Shown: positions 1 to 8,882 of the stretch, piece by piece
How the letters are laid out: each line of letters begins with the position of its first letter
Position numbering within the stretch: position 1 is the first letter of the stretch
Source of the DNA: Alphaproteobacteria bacterium
Lineage (GTDB): Bacteria; Pseudomonadota; Alphaproteobacteria; Caulobacterales; Caulobacteraceae
NCBI GenBank assembly: GCA_018821435.1
Contig: JAHJME010000039.1
Span: 1-64,000, forward strand
Direction of reading: 5' to 3'
Length of the DNA stretch: 64,000 nt
Translations under genes and position numbers: made by a program
The notes under the pieces: model-generated
What the model was told of the DNA's origin: nothing
Database searches by the model: none
What the model saw: the letters and a program-made list of their open reading frames with translations, nothing else

Positions 1-26
1 GGGGGGGGGGGGGGGGGGGGGGGGGG
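1..26. other. Homopolymer G run at contig edge
   Basis: The first 26 bases are all G. No other homopolymer of this length was noticed in the window. Long poly-G at a read or contig end is the known no-signal artefact of two-colour Illumina chemistry, so I read it as non-biological padding and not as a genomic feature. It matters because the first gene loses its start codon just downstream. Confidence 0.85.
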
Positions 27-65
27 TGCGAACCTGCAAGCTCGGCGCTGACACCCCCACCCCAA

Positions 66-88
66 CCCCTCCCCGCAAGGGGGAGGGG
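66..88. repeat. GC-rich palindrome inside the 5' end of the first gene
   Basis: Two 9-base arms (66-74, CCCCTCCCC; 80-88, GGGGAGGGG) are perfect inverse complements around a 5-base loop. A similar, less perfect hairpin lies at 1721-1755. Such short GC palindromes normally sit between genes, so its position directly before a signal-peptide reading frame with no start codon suggests a join or a rearrangement here. Confidence 0.7.
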
Positions 89-89
89 C

Positions 90-1661
90 TCGCTGATCCT
101 GGCCTTCGTCACCGCGCTCACCGCCACGTCGGCACTGGCCCAAACCCCCGCCCCGCCCGCGCCGCCGCCCAACGCCGGGCCGTTCTCGATCCCGATGTCG
201 CGGCCCACGACGCCCGGCCCCGTCGAGCCCCTGCCCGCGCCGAAGCGGTTCGTCAGCAAGCACACGGTCACCGTGAAGGGCCAGAAGATCGCCTACACGG
301 CTATCGCCGGCGAGACCTACCTCTACAACCGCGCCGCCGAGCCGATCGGCTCGATTTTCGCGTTCAGCTACCTCAAGGACGGTCCCGCCGATCCCAAGCG
401 GCCGGTGCTGTTCGTGTTCAACGGCGGCCCGGGCTCCTCATCCCTGTGGCTGCACATGGGCGTCGTCGGACCGCGCCGCGTGGTGCTGGACCAGGAGGTG
501 AACCCTTCCAACGTCCCGCCCTTCGGCGTCGCCGACAATCCGAACAGCCTGATCGACGTGGCAGACCTGGTGTTCATCGACCCGGTCGGGACCGGCTGGT
601 CCAAGCCGGTCGGCAAGGGAACCACCGCCGACTTCTGGGGCGTCGACGAGGACGCCGACACCGTCAGCCAGTTCATCGAGCTGTGGCTCACCGAGCACCG
701 CCGCTGGAACGCCCCCAAGTTCGTGATGGGCGAAAGCTACGGCTCGGTCCGCGCCGCCGTCCTGCCCCGCGCCCTGATGGGCGGACCGCTCTACACCGGC
801 GTGATGCGCGGCATCACCCTGAACGGCGTGATCCTCCTGGGCACGACGCTCGGCGCCCGCAACGCATCGGGCGAAGCCGGCGCCGCCGAGATGCAACAGG
901 CGCTGGCTCTGCCCGCCAAGGCCGACACCGCCTGGTACCACCAGAAGATCGACCGCAAGGGCCGCACCCTGGAGGCCTTCCACCAGGAGGTCCTGGCCTT
1001 CGCCAAGGGCGACTATCTGGCGGCGCTGACAAAGGCCAAGGCGGGCGCGCTGACCCCCGCCGAACGGAGCGCCGTCACGGCGAGACTGGCCGATTACACC
1101 GGCCTGCCCGCCTCGACCTACGACAAGACGCTGACCATCCAAGACGCCGCCTTCGGCCGCCAGATCCTGGGCGACAAGGGCCTGCAGGTCGGCGCCTACG
1201 ACAGCCGCTACACCCTGCCCCTGGCCAACAGCGGCAATGACCCGGTCGGCGACGACCCGGCCATGGGCCGCTACGTCCCGGGCTTCGTCTCGGCCTTCCA
1301 CCAGATGGTCAGCGACGATCTCAAGGTCGACATGGACCGCCCCTACGGCGCCATCGTCTGGAAGGACCTGCTGCCGTCCTGGAACTGGGACCGCAAGGGC
1401 GTGCCCGAAGGCCAGAGCTTCGCCACCGACCTCGCCGTCGCCATGCGCCGCAACGAGAAGCTGCGGGTCCTGGTCGCCTCCGGCTACTACGACCTCACCA
1501 CCCACACCGCGCCTGCGGAATACTCGGTCGAACAGGCCAAGCTTCCCACCGACCGCCTGATGCTCCGCCGCTACGCCTCGGGCCACATGCTCTACCTCGG
1601 CGACACGGCCGGCGCGTTCGCGGACGACGTGCGGACGCTGATCCGAGACGCGACGCGGTAG
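90..1661 (+). CDS. S10 serine carboxypeptidase-like exported protein, 5' end incomplete
   Basis: Peptidase family S10 (serine carboxypeptidase fold); probably a periplasmic or secreted peptidase or acyl hydrolase. Seen: the FNGGPGSSS oxyanion motif, the FIDPVGTGWS motif, the nucleophile motif GESYG, and a late GHM segment that supplies the catalytic His. The first ATG is at 195, but the same frame upstream encodes a clear signal-peptide core and cleavage site (LILAFVTALTATSALAQ) followed by a Pro/Ala-rich linker, so the protein begins further upstream. No ATG, GTG or TTG exists in this frame between the signal peptide and the poly-G edge, so the true start is missing. The coordinate given is where the signal peptide becomes recognisable. 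Two paralogues occur at 3739-5247 and 46366-47856. Confidence 0.85.
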   Translation, partial: SLILAFVTALTATSALAQTPAPPAPPPNAGPFSIPMSRPTTPGPVEPLPAPKRFVSKHTVTVKGQKIAYTAIAGETYLYNRAAEPIGSIFAFSYLKDGPADPKRPVLFVFNGGPGSSSLWLHMGVVGPRRVVLDQEVNPSNVPPFGVADNPNSLIDVADLVFIDPVGTGWSKPVGKGTTADFWGVDEDADTVSQFIELWLTEHRRWNAPKFVMGESYGSVRAAVLPRALMGGPLYTGVMRGITLNGVILLGTTLGARNASGEAGAAEMQQALALPAKADTAWYHQKIDRKGRTLEAFHQEVLAFAKGDYLAALTKAKAGALTPAERSAVTARLADYTGLPASTYDKTLTIQDAAFGRQILGDKGLQVGAYDSRYTLPLANSGNDPVGDDPAMGRYVPGFVSAFHQMVSDDLKVDMDRPYGAIVWKDLLPSWNWDRKGVPEGQSFATDLAVAMRRNEKLRVLVASGYYDLTTHTAPAEYSVEQAKLPTDRLMLRRYASGHMLYLGDTAGAFADDVRTLIRDATR

Positions 1662-1720
1662 CGGGAAAGCAGCCGCTGGGAACTTCTGCGGAGGGGTAGA
1701 TTGCGGGCCCTGGGTCCCAT

Positions 1721-1755
1721 CTCCTCGCCCCCCGCGAAGCGAGAGGGGAGAGGAG
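1721..1755. repeat. Imperfect GC-rich intergenic hairpin
   Basis: Arms 1721-1731 and 1745-1755 pair with one mismatch around a GCGAAGC-type loop. It lies about 60 bases after the stop of the S10 gene and could act as a terminator, although no T tract follows. It resembles the palindrome at 66-88, so it may instead be a copy of an interspersed intergenic repeat. Confidence 0.5.
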
Positions 1756-1872
1756 GCGTTGAACTCCCGAGAAGGGTCGATCTCTGTCCGTGGCGCCAAG
1801 GCGCAGAGCGGACCTTCGCGTCGTTGCCCGACAGCGGGCTTTCCGAACGTCAGCGAGGGGTGGAAAGGCGAC

Positions 1873-2175
1873 CTAAGCGAATAGGCGGTCAACCGCATTG
1901 CGGTGCGCATCGAAGTCGCGGTTCAGCGAGAGACGCTCGGTCTCGTAGTCGCGCCAGATGCCGAAATCTGAAAGGCCGCGCGGGCAGTTCCTCACGGCCC
2001 TCCACTCCCCCGCCGCGCATTTGACCCGTTGGGCGGGGATTAGAGCATCATCGGTCAACTCAGCGAGCACGCCCTCAACAAGCCGAGCGAGCGTCGCTTG
2101 TTGCTCTCGGAGCAGGGACTTCCACACTTCCCGGAGGTGGACTTCTGCTTTGGAGAGCTTGTCGGCGTCATTCAT
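1873..2175 (-). CDS. Hypothetical protein, 100 aa
   Basis: I do not recognise a family. The protein is soluble and charged, beginning MNDADKLSKAEVHLREVWKS, and ends in RNAVDRLFA. It has no signal peptide or membrane segment. It looks like a real protein because its amino-acid make-up is balanced and it has helical heptad-like spacing near the N-terminus. Codon choice is less GC-biased than in the neighbours (codons such as GCA, CTA, AGA-like third positions), which hints at recent acquisition. No good ribosome-binding site is visible before the ATG. Related sequence phrases lie on both sides of it (see findings). It could also be a chance open frame. Confidence 0.5.
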   Translation of the reverse strand: MNDADKLSKAEVHLREVWKSLLREQQATLARLVEGVLAELTDDALIPAQRVKCAAGEWRAVRNCPRGLSDFGIWRDYETERLSLNRDFDAHRNAVDRLFA

Positions 2176-2377
2176 GCCGCAGCCTAGCTTTGACTTGGCT
2201 CGCCCGACAACCGGACCTTTCGAACGTCGCCCGAGGATCGGCCCACGTCATTGGCCCAACGCCGCCTACCGGATGTTGGGTGATCTGCCCGACAGCGGAC
2301 GCTGCGACTGACTGTGCGGGGGAGGGTCGCAGATCTTGAGCCTTGCGATGTGAGCGGCGGGCCTTACCTCACCACGC

Positions 2378-2860
2378 ATGCTGATCCGCCCCGCCCGCCA
2401 CGACGACGCCGCCGCGATCCTATCCATCATCGGCCCCACCATCCGCGCCGGGGAGACCTACGCCCTCGATCCCAGCATGTCGGATGCGGACGCCCTCGCG
2501 TACTGGCTGGCGGCGGACAAGGAGACCTTCGTCGCCGAAGAGGACGGGCAGGTTCTCGGGACCTACTACATGAAGCCGAACCAAGCCGGCGGCGGGGCCC
2601 ACGTGTGCAACTGCGGCTACATGACGGCGACAACGGCGACCGGAAAGGGCGTTGCTCGCCGGATGTGCCGACACGCCATCGAGCACGCCCGCTTGCGGAG
2701 CTACCGCGCCATGCAGTTCAACTTCGTGGTGAGCACCAACGAAAGGGCCGTCCGGCTTTGGGAGTCGCTCGGGTTTGAGGTCGTCGGGCGGCTGCCGCTC
2801 GCCTTCAAACACCCGGCCCACGGCTACGTCGACGCCCTGGTGATGTTCCAGCCGCTCTGA
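2378..2860 (+). CDS. GNAT-family N-acetyltransferase
   Basis: A 160-residue single-domain GNAT, which transfers an acetyl group from acetyl-CoA to an amine on a small molecule or protein. Visible features are the N-terminal IRPARHDDAAAI opening typical of the family and the acetyl-CoA pyrophosphate loop region TATGKGVARRMCRHAI (Q/R-x-x-G-x-G/A type). The C-terminal beta-strand/helix NFVVSTNERAVRLWESLGF is the classic asparagine plus 'LYeslGF' motif. The C-terminus ends HGYVDALVMFQPL, as in many phosphinothricin/aminoglycoside-type GNATs. The substrate is not predictable. It stands alone between a leftward hypothetical gene and the LexA-box gene downstream. Confidence 0.88.
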   Translation: MLIRPARHDDAAAILSIIGPTIRAGETYALDPSMSDADALAYWLAADKETFVAEEDGQVLGTYYMKPNQAGGGAHVCNCGYMTATTATGKGVARRMCRHAIEHARLRSYRAMQFNFVVSTNERAVRLWESLGFEVVGRLPLAFKHPAHGYVDALVMFQPL

Positions 2861-2906
2861 GCCCGCGCCGGATGTCCGAGATGGGCCGAGGGACCGCCCT
2901 ACAGAC

Positions 2907-2935
2907 TTGACGGCCCGGGCCATGTGTTCTACTTT
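2907..2935 (+). promoter_or_regulatory. Sigma-70-type promoter for a leaderless transcript
   Basis: A TTGACG -35 element (2907-2912), a 17-base spacer and a TACTTT -10 element (2930-2935) match a housekeeping promoter. Transcription would begin about 7-8 bases after the -10, at or next to the ATG at 2943, so the message would be leaderless. This also argues against the in-frame TTG at 2907 as a start codon. Confidence 0.65.
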
Positions 2936-2940
2936 TGTTC
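2926..2940 (+). promoter_or_regulatory. LexA (SOS) box
   Basis: The sequence GTTC-TACTTTT-GTTC is an exact match to GTTC-N7-GTTC, the direct-repeat LexA operator of alphaproteobacteria. It covers the -10 element and ends two bases before the ATG at 2943, an ideal place for repression. The operator type is established knowledge; that this copy is functional is inference from its exact match and position. Confidence 0.8.
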
Positions 2941-2942
2941 AC

Positions 2943-3518
2943 ATGCAAGCCGAGGCCCCCCAGCTCGACGAAATGCGCGATGTCGCGCACGCCCTCGGCA
3001 TGGCCTTCGGTCGGGCGGTGGAGACCGAGACCGATTTCGACCGCAAGCTCACCCTCTTCGACGCCTTCAACCACAGCTTCGCCTCCGTCCGCCTCTCCAT
3101 TGCGCTGGCCCTGCGCCTAAGGCGCGAGGCCCATACGCCGGCGCGGATCGAGAACGAGCGTCCTGAGCCCCTCGACCTGGAGCGCGCCGAAGCGCCTGAG
3201 CGTGGCGAACGCTACGATGAGCGCGACCGCGATCGCGAGACCGAACGCGCCAGCTTCCCGCTGCTCCTGCGCACCCTCGGCCGCGTCGCCGACGACGCCC
3301 AGGCGCTGCTGCCGCAAGCGGCCGAACTTCCGACCCTGCGCGAACTTCTCGACCGCGTTGGCGTCCAGCCCGCTGCGCCGCAGCCACGGCCTGTCGCAAC
3401 CCCGCTGCGAGCCCGCCTCTCCGGCGGAACCGCCACCCTCACCCTCTCGCCGCCACCGCGGCCCAGCGGTCTGGCCGACGGCCTGCCTCGACGGTCCACC
3501 GGCCCGCCGCGACGGTGA
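2943..3518 (+). CDS. LexA-regulated protein of unknown function, leaderless
   Basis: A 191-residue protein I cannot assign. The N-terminal third (MQAEAPQLDEMRDVAHALGM through FDRKLTLFDAFNHSFASVRLSI) is predicted helical and looks like the conserved part. The middle is highly charged (RYDERDRDRETERASF), followed by a second helical stretch. The C-terminal 50 residues are Pro/Arg-rich and look disordered. There is no signal peptide or transmembrane segment. I chose ATG 2943 because the promoter and LexA box end right before it; the longer frame from TTG 2907 would run through the operator. SOS control suggests a role in DNA damage, cell-cycle arrest or damage-linked stress, but the sequence itself gives no enzymatic clue. 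Confidence 0.75.
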   Translation: MQAEAPQLDEMRDVAHALGMAFGRAVETETDFDRKLTLFDAFNHSFASVRLSIALALRLRREAHTPARIENERPEPLDLERAEAPERGERYDERDRDRETERASFPLLLRTLGRVADDAQALLPQAAELPTLRELLDRVGVQPAAPQPRPVATPLRARLSGGTATLTLSPPPRPSGLADGLPRRSTGPPRR

Positions 3519-3562
3519 CCGGGGCGAAAACGCCTCGAAACACGCCCCTCCCCGCTCCTCAA

Positions 3563-3715
3563 CGATTGTCATCCCGGTTTCGCCGCGAGGCGAAGACCGG
3601 AACCCCGATGTGTTGCGTCAGAGGGTTGCGCGATGCGTCGCCGCTTCGCCTTCCCACGATCTCAACAGATCGGGGTCCCGGTCTTGGGCTGCGCCCAAGA
3701 CCGGGATGACAATCG
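3563..3715. repeat. Nested palindromic intergenic element
   Basis: Two 47-base half-elements (3563-3609 and 3669-3715) are inverted relative to each other. Their outer 16 bases (3563-3578 and 3700-3715) and inner 8 bases (3602-3609 and 3669-3676) are exact inverse complements. Each half also folds on itself; the right half has a perfect 13-bp stem with a 3-base loop (3677-3689 and 3693-3705). The layout resembles paired REP/BIME-type elements. It lies between two convergent genes and could also stop transcription. Confidence 0.75.
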
Positions 3716-3738
3716 TGGGGTGGGTGACTACGCCAGGC

Positions 3739-5247
3739 TTACGGTGCGGTCACAAAATCCCGCACCGCCGCGTCGAACCGCGCCAGGTTTTCCGGGTGAT
3801 CATAGACCCCGTGCGGCCCGGCGAAGTAGGCTGCCGTCAGTTGCCCACCGGGTACGCCCGCCTGGTCCAGGACGTAGCGGCCGGAATAGGCCGGCGTCGT
3901 CAGGTCGTAGTACCCGGCCGCCCAGAACAGCCGCATCTTCGGGTTCTCGCGCATCGCCGCGCCCAGGGCCTCGTAGGGATTGCTGCCCCGCTCGTGGGTC
4001 CAGGCCGCGTTCACCGCGAAATTCACGCCGTAATATGGGTCCGTGGCCGGGTACTTCAGCACCTCGTTCAGATACCGCCCGACCACCGGGCTCGGGATGG
4101 CGCCCAGCGCCGCGGGGCTGGGCGGCGGACCAGCCGGCGCGCCCGCCGCGCGCTTCGGCACGACCCCCAGGGCCGGGTCGTCGATGGCGCCGTCCTGACC
4201 GGGCTCCAGGGGCGCGGTGATGGTCACGTCCAGCAGGCCGGTGCGCAGCGTCTTGTCCTTGAGGATGTTGAACATCCAGTCGTTCTTCGAGAGCCGCAGG
4301 TCCTTCGCCTCGATCAGCGCGGCGGGCAGGCCGACCAGCGCCGACATCCGTTCGGCGACCCGCCGCTTCTCCGCTGGCGGCAGGCTCGCCCCCTGGATCA
4401 GCGCGGTCACGTAGTCGGTGCGGGCGAACTGCAGCGCCTCGGCGAACACCTGGTCCACGGTGCGGCCGGCGCGATCGATCTTCTGGTGATACCAGGCGCC
4501 CGCCGCCATGGTCGGCAGCGCCACGACATACGGCATCTCGCGCCCGGGCACGTCGCCCGCCAGCGCCACCAGCAGGACCCCGTCGAACGGCAGGTCCTGG
4601 GAGATCTTCACGATGCTGGCGGCCCGCGTGGTGCCGTAGCTCTCGCCGGCCAGGTAGCGGGGCGAGGCCTCGCGGCCATTGGTCTTCAGCCACACCTGGA
4701 TGACCGTCTTCACGGACTGGGCGTCGCCCGAATTGGAATAGAAAGCCTTGCCGTCCACACCGGGGAACGGCCGCGAGAAGCCGGTGCCGACCGGGTCGAT
4801 GAACACCAGATCCACGGCGTCCAGCGGGCTGGTCGGGTTCTCCACCCAGCCCCCGCCGCTGCGGTCGCCCGGCGCGGAGGGCGTGCGCTTGTAGGGTCCC
4901 AGCGCGCTCATGTGCAGGGGCGAGGACGAGGCCCCCGGTCCGCCGTTGAACAGGAACATCACCGGCCGCCTGGCCCGATCCTTCACCCCATCTCGGACAT
5001 AGGCGATGGTCGTGGCGGATGCGACCGGGTGGCCGGCGGCGTCGTTCAGGAAGGTCTCAGCGACGGTGGAGGTGTAGCGCAGCGTCTGGCCGTTGAACGT
5101 GCCCTCGTGCCGGGTCACCGCGACGCGGGGGACACGCGCCGCGCCGGCCGCCGGCGTCGTTGGCGCCTGGGCTGCCGCGGGCAAGGGCGCCGCCGCCAGC
5201 ATCGCAAATCCCAGCGCGGCCAGGCCGCCGTTGCGCCATGTCGTCAT
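3739..5247 (-). CDS. S10 serine carboxypeptidase-like exported protein
   Basis: A 502-residue member of peptidase family S10. A Sec signal peptide is clear (Arg near the start, hydrophobic core LAALGFAMLAAAPLP, cleavage near AAAQA), so it acts in the periplasm or outside. Motifs in order are FLFNGGPGASSS (oxyanion), VFIDPVGTGFSRPF, the nucleophile GESYG, and a late GPHG segment for the catalytic His. The start is supported by GGGGAAG upstream of the ATG. Compared with the paralogue at 90-1661, it carries an insertion around GAPAGPPPSPAAL. The family cleaves C-terminal residues from peptides, but many bacterial members act as acyl hydrolases or are uncharacterised. It is convergent with the LexA-box gene across the palindromic element. 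Confidence 0.88.
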   Translation of the reverse strand: MTTWRNGGLAALGFAMLAAAPLPAAAQAPTTPAAGAARVPRVAVTRHEGTFNGQTLRYTSTVAETFLNDAAGHPVASATTIAYVRDGVKDRARRPVMFLFNGGPGASSSPLHMSALGPYKRTPSAPGDRSGGGWVENPTSPLDAVDLVFIDPVGTGFSRPFPGVDGKAFYSNSGDAQSVKTVIQVWLKTNGREASPRYLAGESYGTTRAASIVKISQDLPFDGVLLVALAGDVPGREMPYVVALPTMAAGAWYHQKIDRAGRTVDQVFAEALQFARTDYVTALIQGASLPPAEKRRVAERMSALVGLPAALIEAKDLRLSKNDWMFNILKDKTLRTGLLDVTITAPLEPGQDGAIDDPALGVVPKRAAGAPAGPPPSPAALGAIPSPVVGRYLNEVLKYPATDPYYGVNFAVNAAWTHERGSNPYEALGAAMRENPKMRLFWAAGYYDLTTPAYSGRYVLDQAGVPGGQLTAAYFAGPHGVYDHPENLARFDAAVRDFVTAP

Positions 5248-5492
5248 GTGCTTCCCCGGATCGTGGCGACGAGCCTAGCGGCGAACGTCCGGATTTTCCT
5301 TTCGTTGTGCGCCGACGAGGCGCGGCCCGAGACCGGTCCGGCAGGCCTCGGCGAACCTTCGCGCATGAGTTATGCGCTCCGTTCCAAGCCCGCGAATAGC
5401 CCACTCGCCGCGCGCGTCTCCCAGGGGTGAATTCGCAAAGAAACTCCGCCACCGGCGCCTAAGCTAAGACCACCCGCCGAAGTTGGGGGGCG

Positions 5493-6689
5493 GTGCGTAG
5501 GGATGCTTCGTTGACTTCAGTCCATCTGACAGGCGCGGCCGGCGCGCAGCCTTCGGCTGTGGGCGACGGCCTGTTCGACGCGCCGTCCTATGCGGACTGG
5601 GGCCGGGCGGTCGTGCGCGTCCGCGAGTCGGGCGCCGACGTGGCCATGCTGTGGGACAGCACCATCGCCGAGCCGACCGCCGCCCTGATGGACGTGGTGC
5701 GCGACGCGTTCTCGCCGACCATCTCGTCGCGCTATGTGAGCGTCTTCTCGGACGGCAACCGCTATGCGGTCGAGGCGCTGGCCCGCCGCTACGGCCTCGC
5801 ATCCGACCAGATCATGACGACCACCGGCGCGACCGCCGCGCTGAACCTGGTGCTGCGGGCGCTGGTGACCCCGGGCGACCAGGTGCTGGTCGAGCAGCCG
5901 GGCTTCGACGTCCTGGCGCGGCAGGCGGTCAGCATCGGCGCCGTCGTCGGCGAGGTGATGCGGCCGGCTCCGGACTATCGCATCGACCTGAACGACCTGG
6001 CCGCCAAGCTGACCCCGCGCACCCGCGCCGTCGTGATCACCAACCTGCACAATCCCAGCGGCGTCCAGCTGGCGCCGGCCGAGATCGCGGCGATCGCCGC
6101 CGTCGCCGCCAAGGTCGGCGCGGTGCTGATCGTCGACGAGGTGTATGCCGACTTCGCCGCCGAGGCCGGCGCGCCGCCCGCCGCCGGTCTGGCGCCGAAC
6201 ATCATCACCGTCTCCAGCCTGACCAAGGTCTTCGGCCTGTTCGCGCTTAAGTTCGGCTGGATGGCCGGCGACCCGGCGCTGCTGGCCCGGGTCCGCGCCG
6301 CCAGCCCAGACGGCGACATCGGCGTCTCCAAGCTGTCCCACGCCGTGGCCGCCCACGTTCTAGAGACCCCAGCGCCGTTCGAGGCCCACTGGCAGAGCAC
6401 GCTGGCCGGCACGCGGCCGGTCGTGCAGCGCCATGTCGACGCCCTGGTCGCCGACGGCCTGCTGGAGGGCGACCTGCCCCCCTACGGCTGCATGTACTTC
6501 CCGCGCGTGGTGGGCGTGGACGACACCGTCGCGCTGGCGCGGCGCCTGCTGACGGAATTCGATACGCTGGTGGCGCCCGGTGAGTATTTTGGCGCGCCCG
6601 GCCATATCCGCATCGGCTTCGGCTCGAACGCCAAGGGCCTCGACCTGGGCCTGCAACGCCTGCGGACCTGCCTGACCGCCCTGCGCTGA
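5493..6689 (+). CDS. PLP-dependent aminotransferase, class I/II
   Basis: A 398-residue fold-type I aminotransferase with a cytoplasmic location (no signal). Seen: SDGNRYAVEALARRYG near residue 88, the TTTGATAALNLVLRAL phosphate-binding region, NLHNPSG (substrate/cofactor Asn), VDEVYADF (the Asp that pairs with the PLP ring nitrogen), the Schiff-base lysine K245 in SSLTKVFG, and a C-terminal GHIRIGFG arginine. The start is taken as GTG 5493; TTG 5511 is possible. It ends 3 bases before the stop of hutC, which is convergent. The proximity to the hut locus suggests histidine, imidazole-pyruvate or glutamate chemistry, but no HutC box is visible upstream, so this link is weak. Confidence 0.85.
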   Translation: MRRDASLTSVHLTGAAGAQPSAVGDGLFDAPSYADWGRAVVRVRESGADVAMLWDSTIAEPTAALMDVVRDAFSPTISSRYVSVFSDGNRYAVEALARRYGLASDQIMTTTGATAALNLVLRALVTPGDQVLVEQPGFDVLARQAVSIGAVVGEVMRPAPDYRIDLNDLAAKLTPRTRAVVITNLHNPSGVQLAPAEIAAIAAVAAKVGAVLIVDEVYADFAAEAGAPPAAGLAPNIITVSSLTKVFGLFALKFGWMAGDPALLARVRAASPDGDIGVSKLSHAVAAHVLETPAPFEAHWQSTLAGTRPVVQRHVDALVADGLLEGDLPPYGCMYFPRVVGVDDTVALARRLLTEFDTLVAPGEYFGAPGHIRIGFGSNAKGLDLGLQRLRTCLTALR

Positions 6690-6692
6690 CGG

Positions 6693-7432
6693 CTAGGCCG
6701 TCGGCCTGGGCGGCGCGCCGGGCGACGGGGCGAACCGGGCCACCAGGTCATAGGCGTCGCCGGGGAAGATCAGCCGCACGTGGGTGATCTTGTCGGTTCC
6801 GCGCCAGGTCCGGCGCTGCAGCACCAGGCAGGCGGCGGTCGCTTCGATGCCGAGGACCTGTGCGGTGGCGCGCTCCACATTGGCGGCGCTGATCCGGTGC
6901 TCGGCCTCGGTCCAGGGCACGTGGCCCAGCAGCCAGCTTCCGGGCGCGGTCCTGGCGAAATCCACGGCCTGGGCTTCGGGCACACTCTCCAGGTTGATCA
7001 GCCGCTCCTCCAGGGCGAACGGACGGCCGCCGGCCCGGTGCAGGCAGCGCAGGACGACGATCGGCCCGGGCGCGGAAAGGTCCAGCTCCTCGACCTCGCG
7101 CCGCGTCGCCTGCCGCACCTTCCGCGACAGCAGGTCGTAGCCATAGGTCTCGCCGCGGCCGCTGACCTCGGCGGCGATGTCCGGGATGTCCAGCACCACC
7201 GAGTGGATCCGCGGCCGCGACACGAACGTCCCCGCCCGCTTGCGCCGCACCAGCAGGCCGCTCTCGGCCAGGGGCGCCAACGCCTTGTTCACGGTCATCC
7301 GCGAGCAGCCGTACTGGACCATCAGTTCGTGCTCGAACGGAATGCGGTGGCCCGGCGGCCAGGCGCCCGACAGGATCCGCTCCGAGATGTCGGCGCGGAT
7401 CCGCGTGTTGAGCGTGGCCGCCTTCGCGTCGC

Positions 7433-7436
<4 letters not shown>
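6693..7436 (-). CDS. hutC: Histidine-utilisation repressor HutC (GntR family, UTRA domain)
   Basis: A 247-residue regulator with an N-terminal GntR winged helix (LNTRIRADISERILSGAWPPGHRIPFEHELMVQY with recognition helix SRMTVNKALAPLAESGLLVR) and a C-terminal UTRA ligand domain. In known systems HutC represses hut genes and is released by urocanate. The start codon overlaps the hutF stop by 4 bases (ATGA), so the two are translationally coupled and hutC controls its own operon. Two GT-N-TA-N-AC operators lie between hutF and hutI, as expected for this subfamily. Confidence 0.93.
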
Positions 7437-8797
<1,361 letters not shown>

Positions 8798-8824
8798 GCC
8801 CACTCCTCCGGATCGGTTCGTTAT

Positions 8825-8832
8825 GTCTATAC
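8825..8832 (+). promoter_or_regulatory. HutC-type operator 1
   Basis: GTCTATAC fits the HutC-subfamily operator form GT-N-TA-N-AC, extended here to the near-palindrome TGTCTATACA. It sits 27 bases before the hutF start codon, in the control region shared by hutFC and hutIHGUD. Confidence 0.7.
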
Positions 8833-8853
8833 AATATCGCGACGTCTGGCTAA

Positions 8854-8861
8854 GTATAGAC
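8854..8861 (+). promoter_or_regulatory. HutC-type operator 2
   Basis: GTATAGAC is the inverse complement of operator 1 and also fits GT-N-TA-N-AC. The two centres are 29 bases apart, close to three helical turns. It lies 21 bases before the hutI start, so one pair of sites could repress both directions. Confidence 0.7.
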
Positions 8862-8882
8862 TTATCGGAACGGGAGGGCCGC

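Noticed and set aside
2907..2942. Taking TTG 2907 as the start of the LexA-controlled gene
   Set aside because: TTGACG is better explained as the -35 element, and the extra twelve codons would be encoded by the promoter and operator themselves.
3202..5430. Open frame of 742 codons on the + strand across the second S10 gene
   Set aside because: It crosses the palindromic repeat and overlaps a well-supported leftward S10 peptidase. The predicted product is low complexity.
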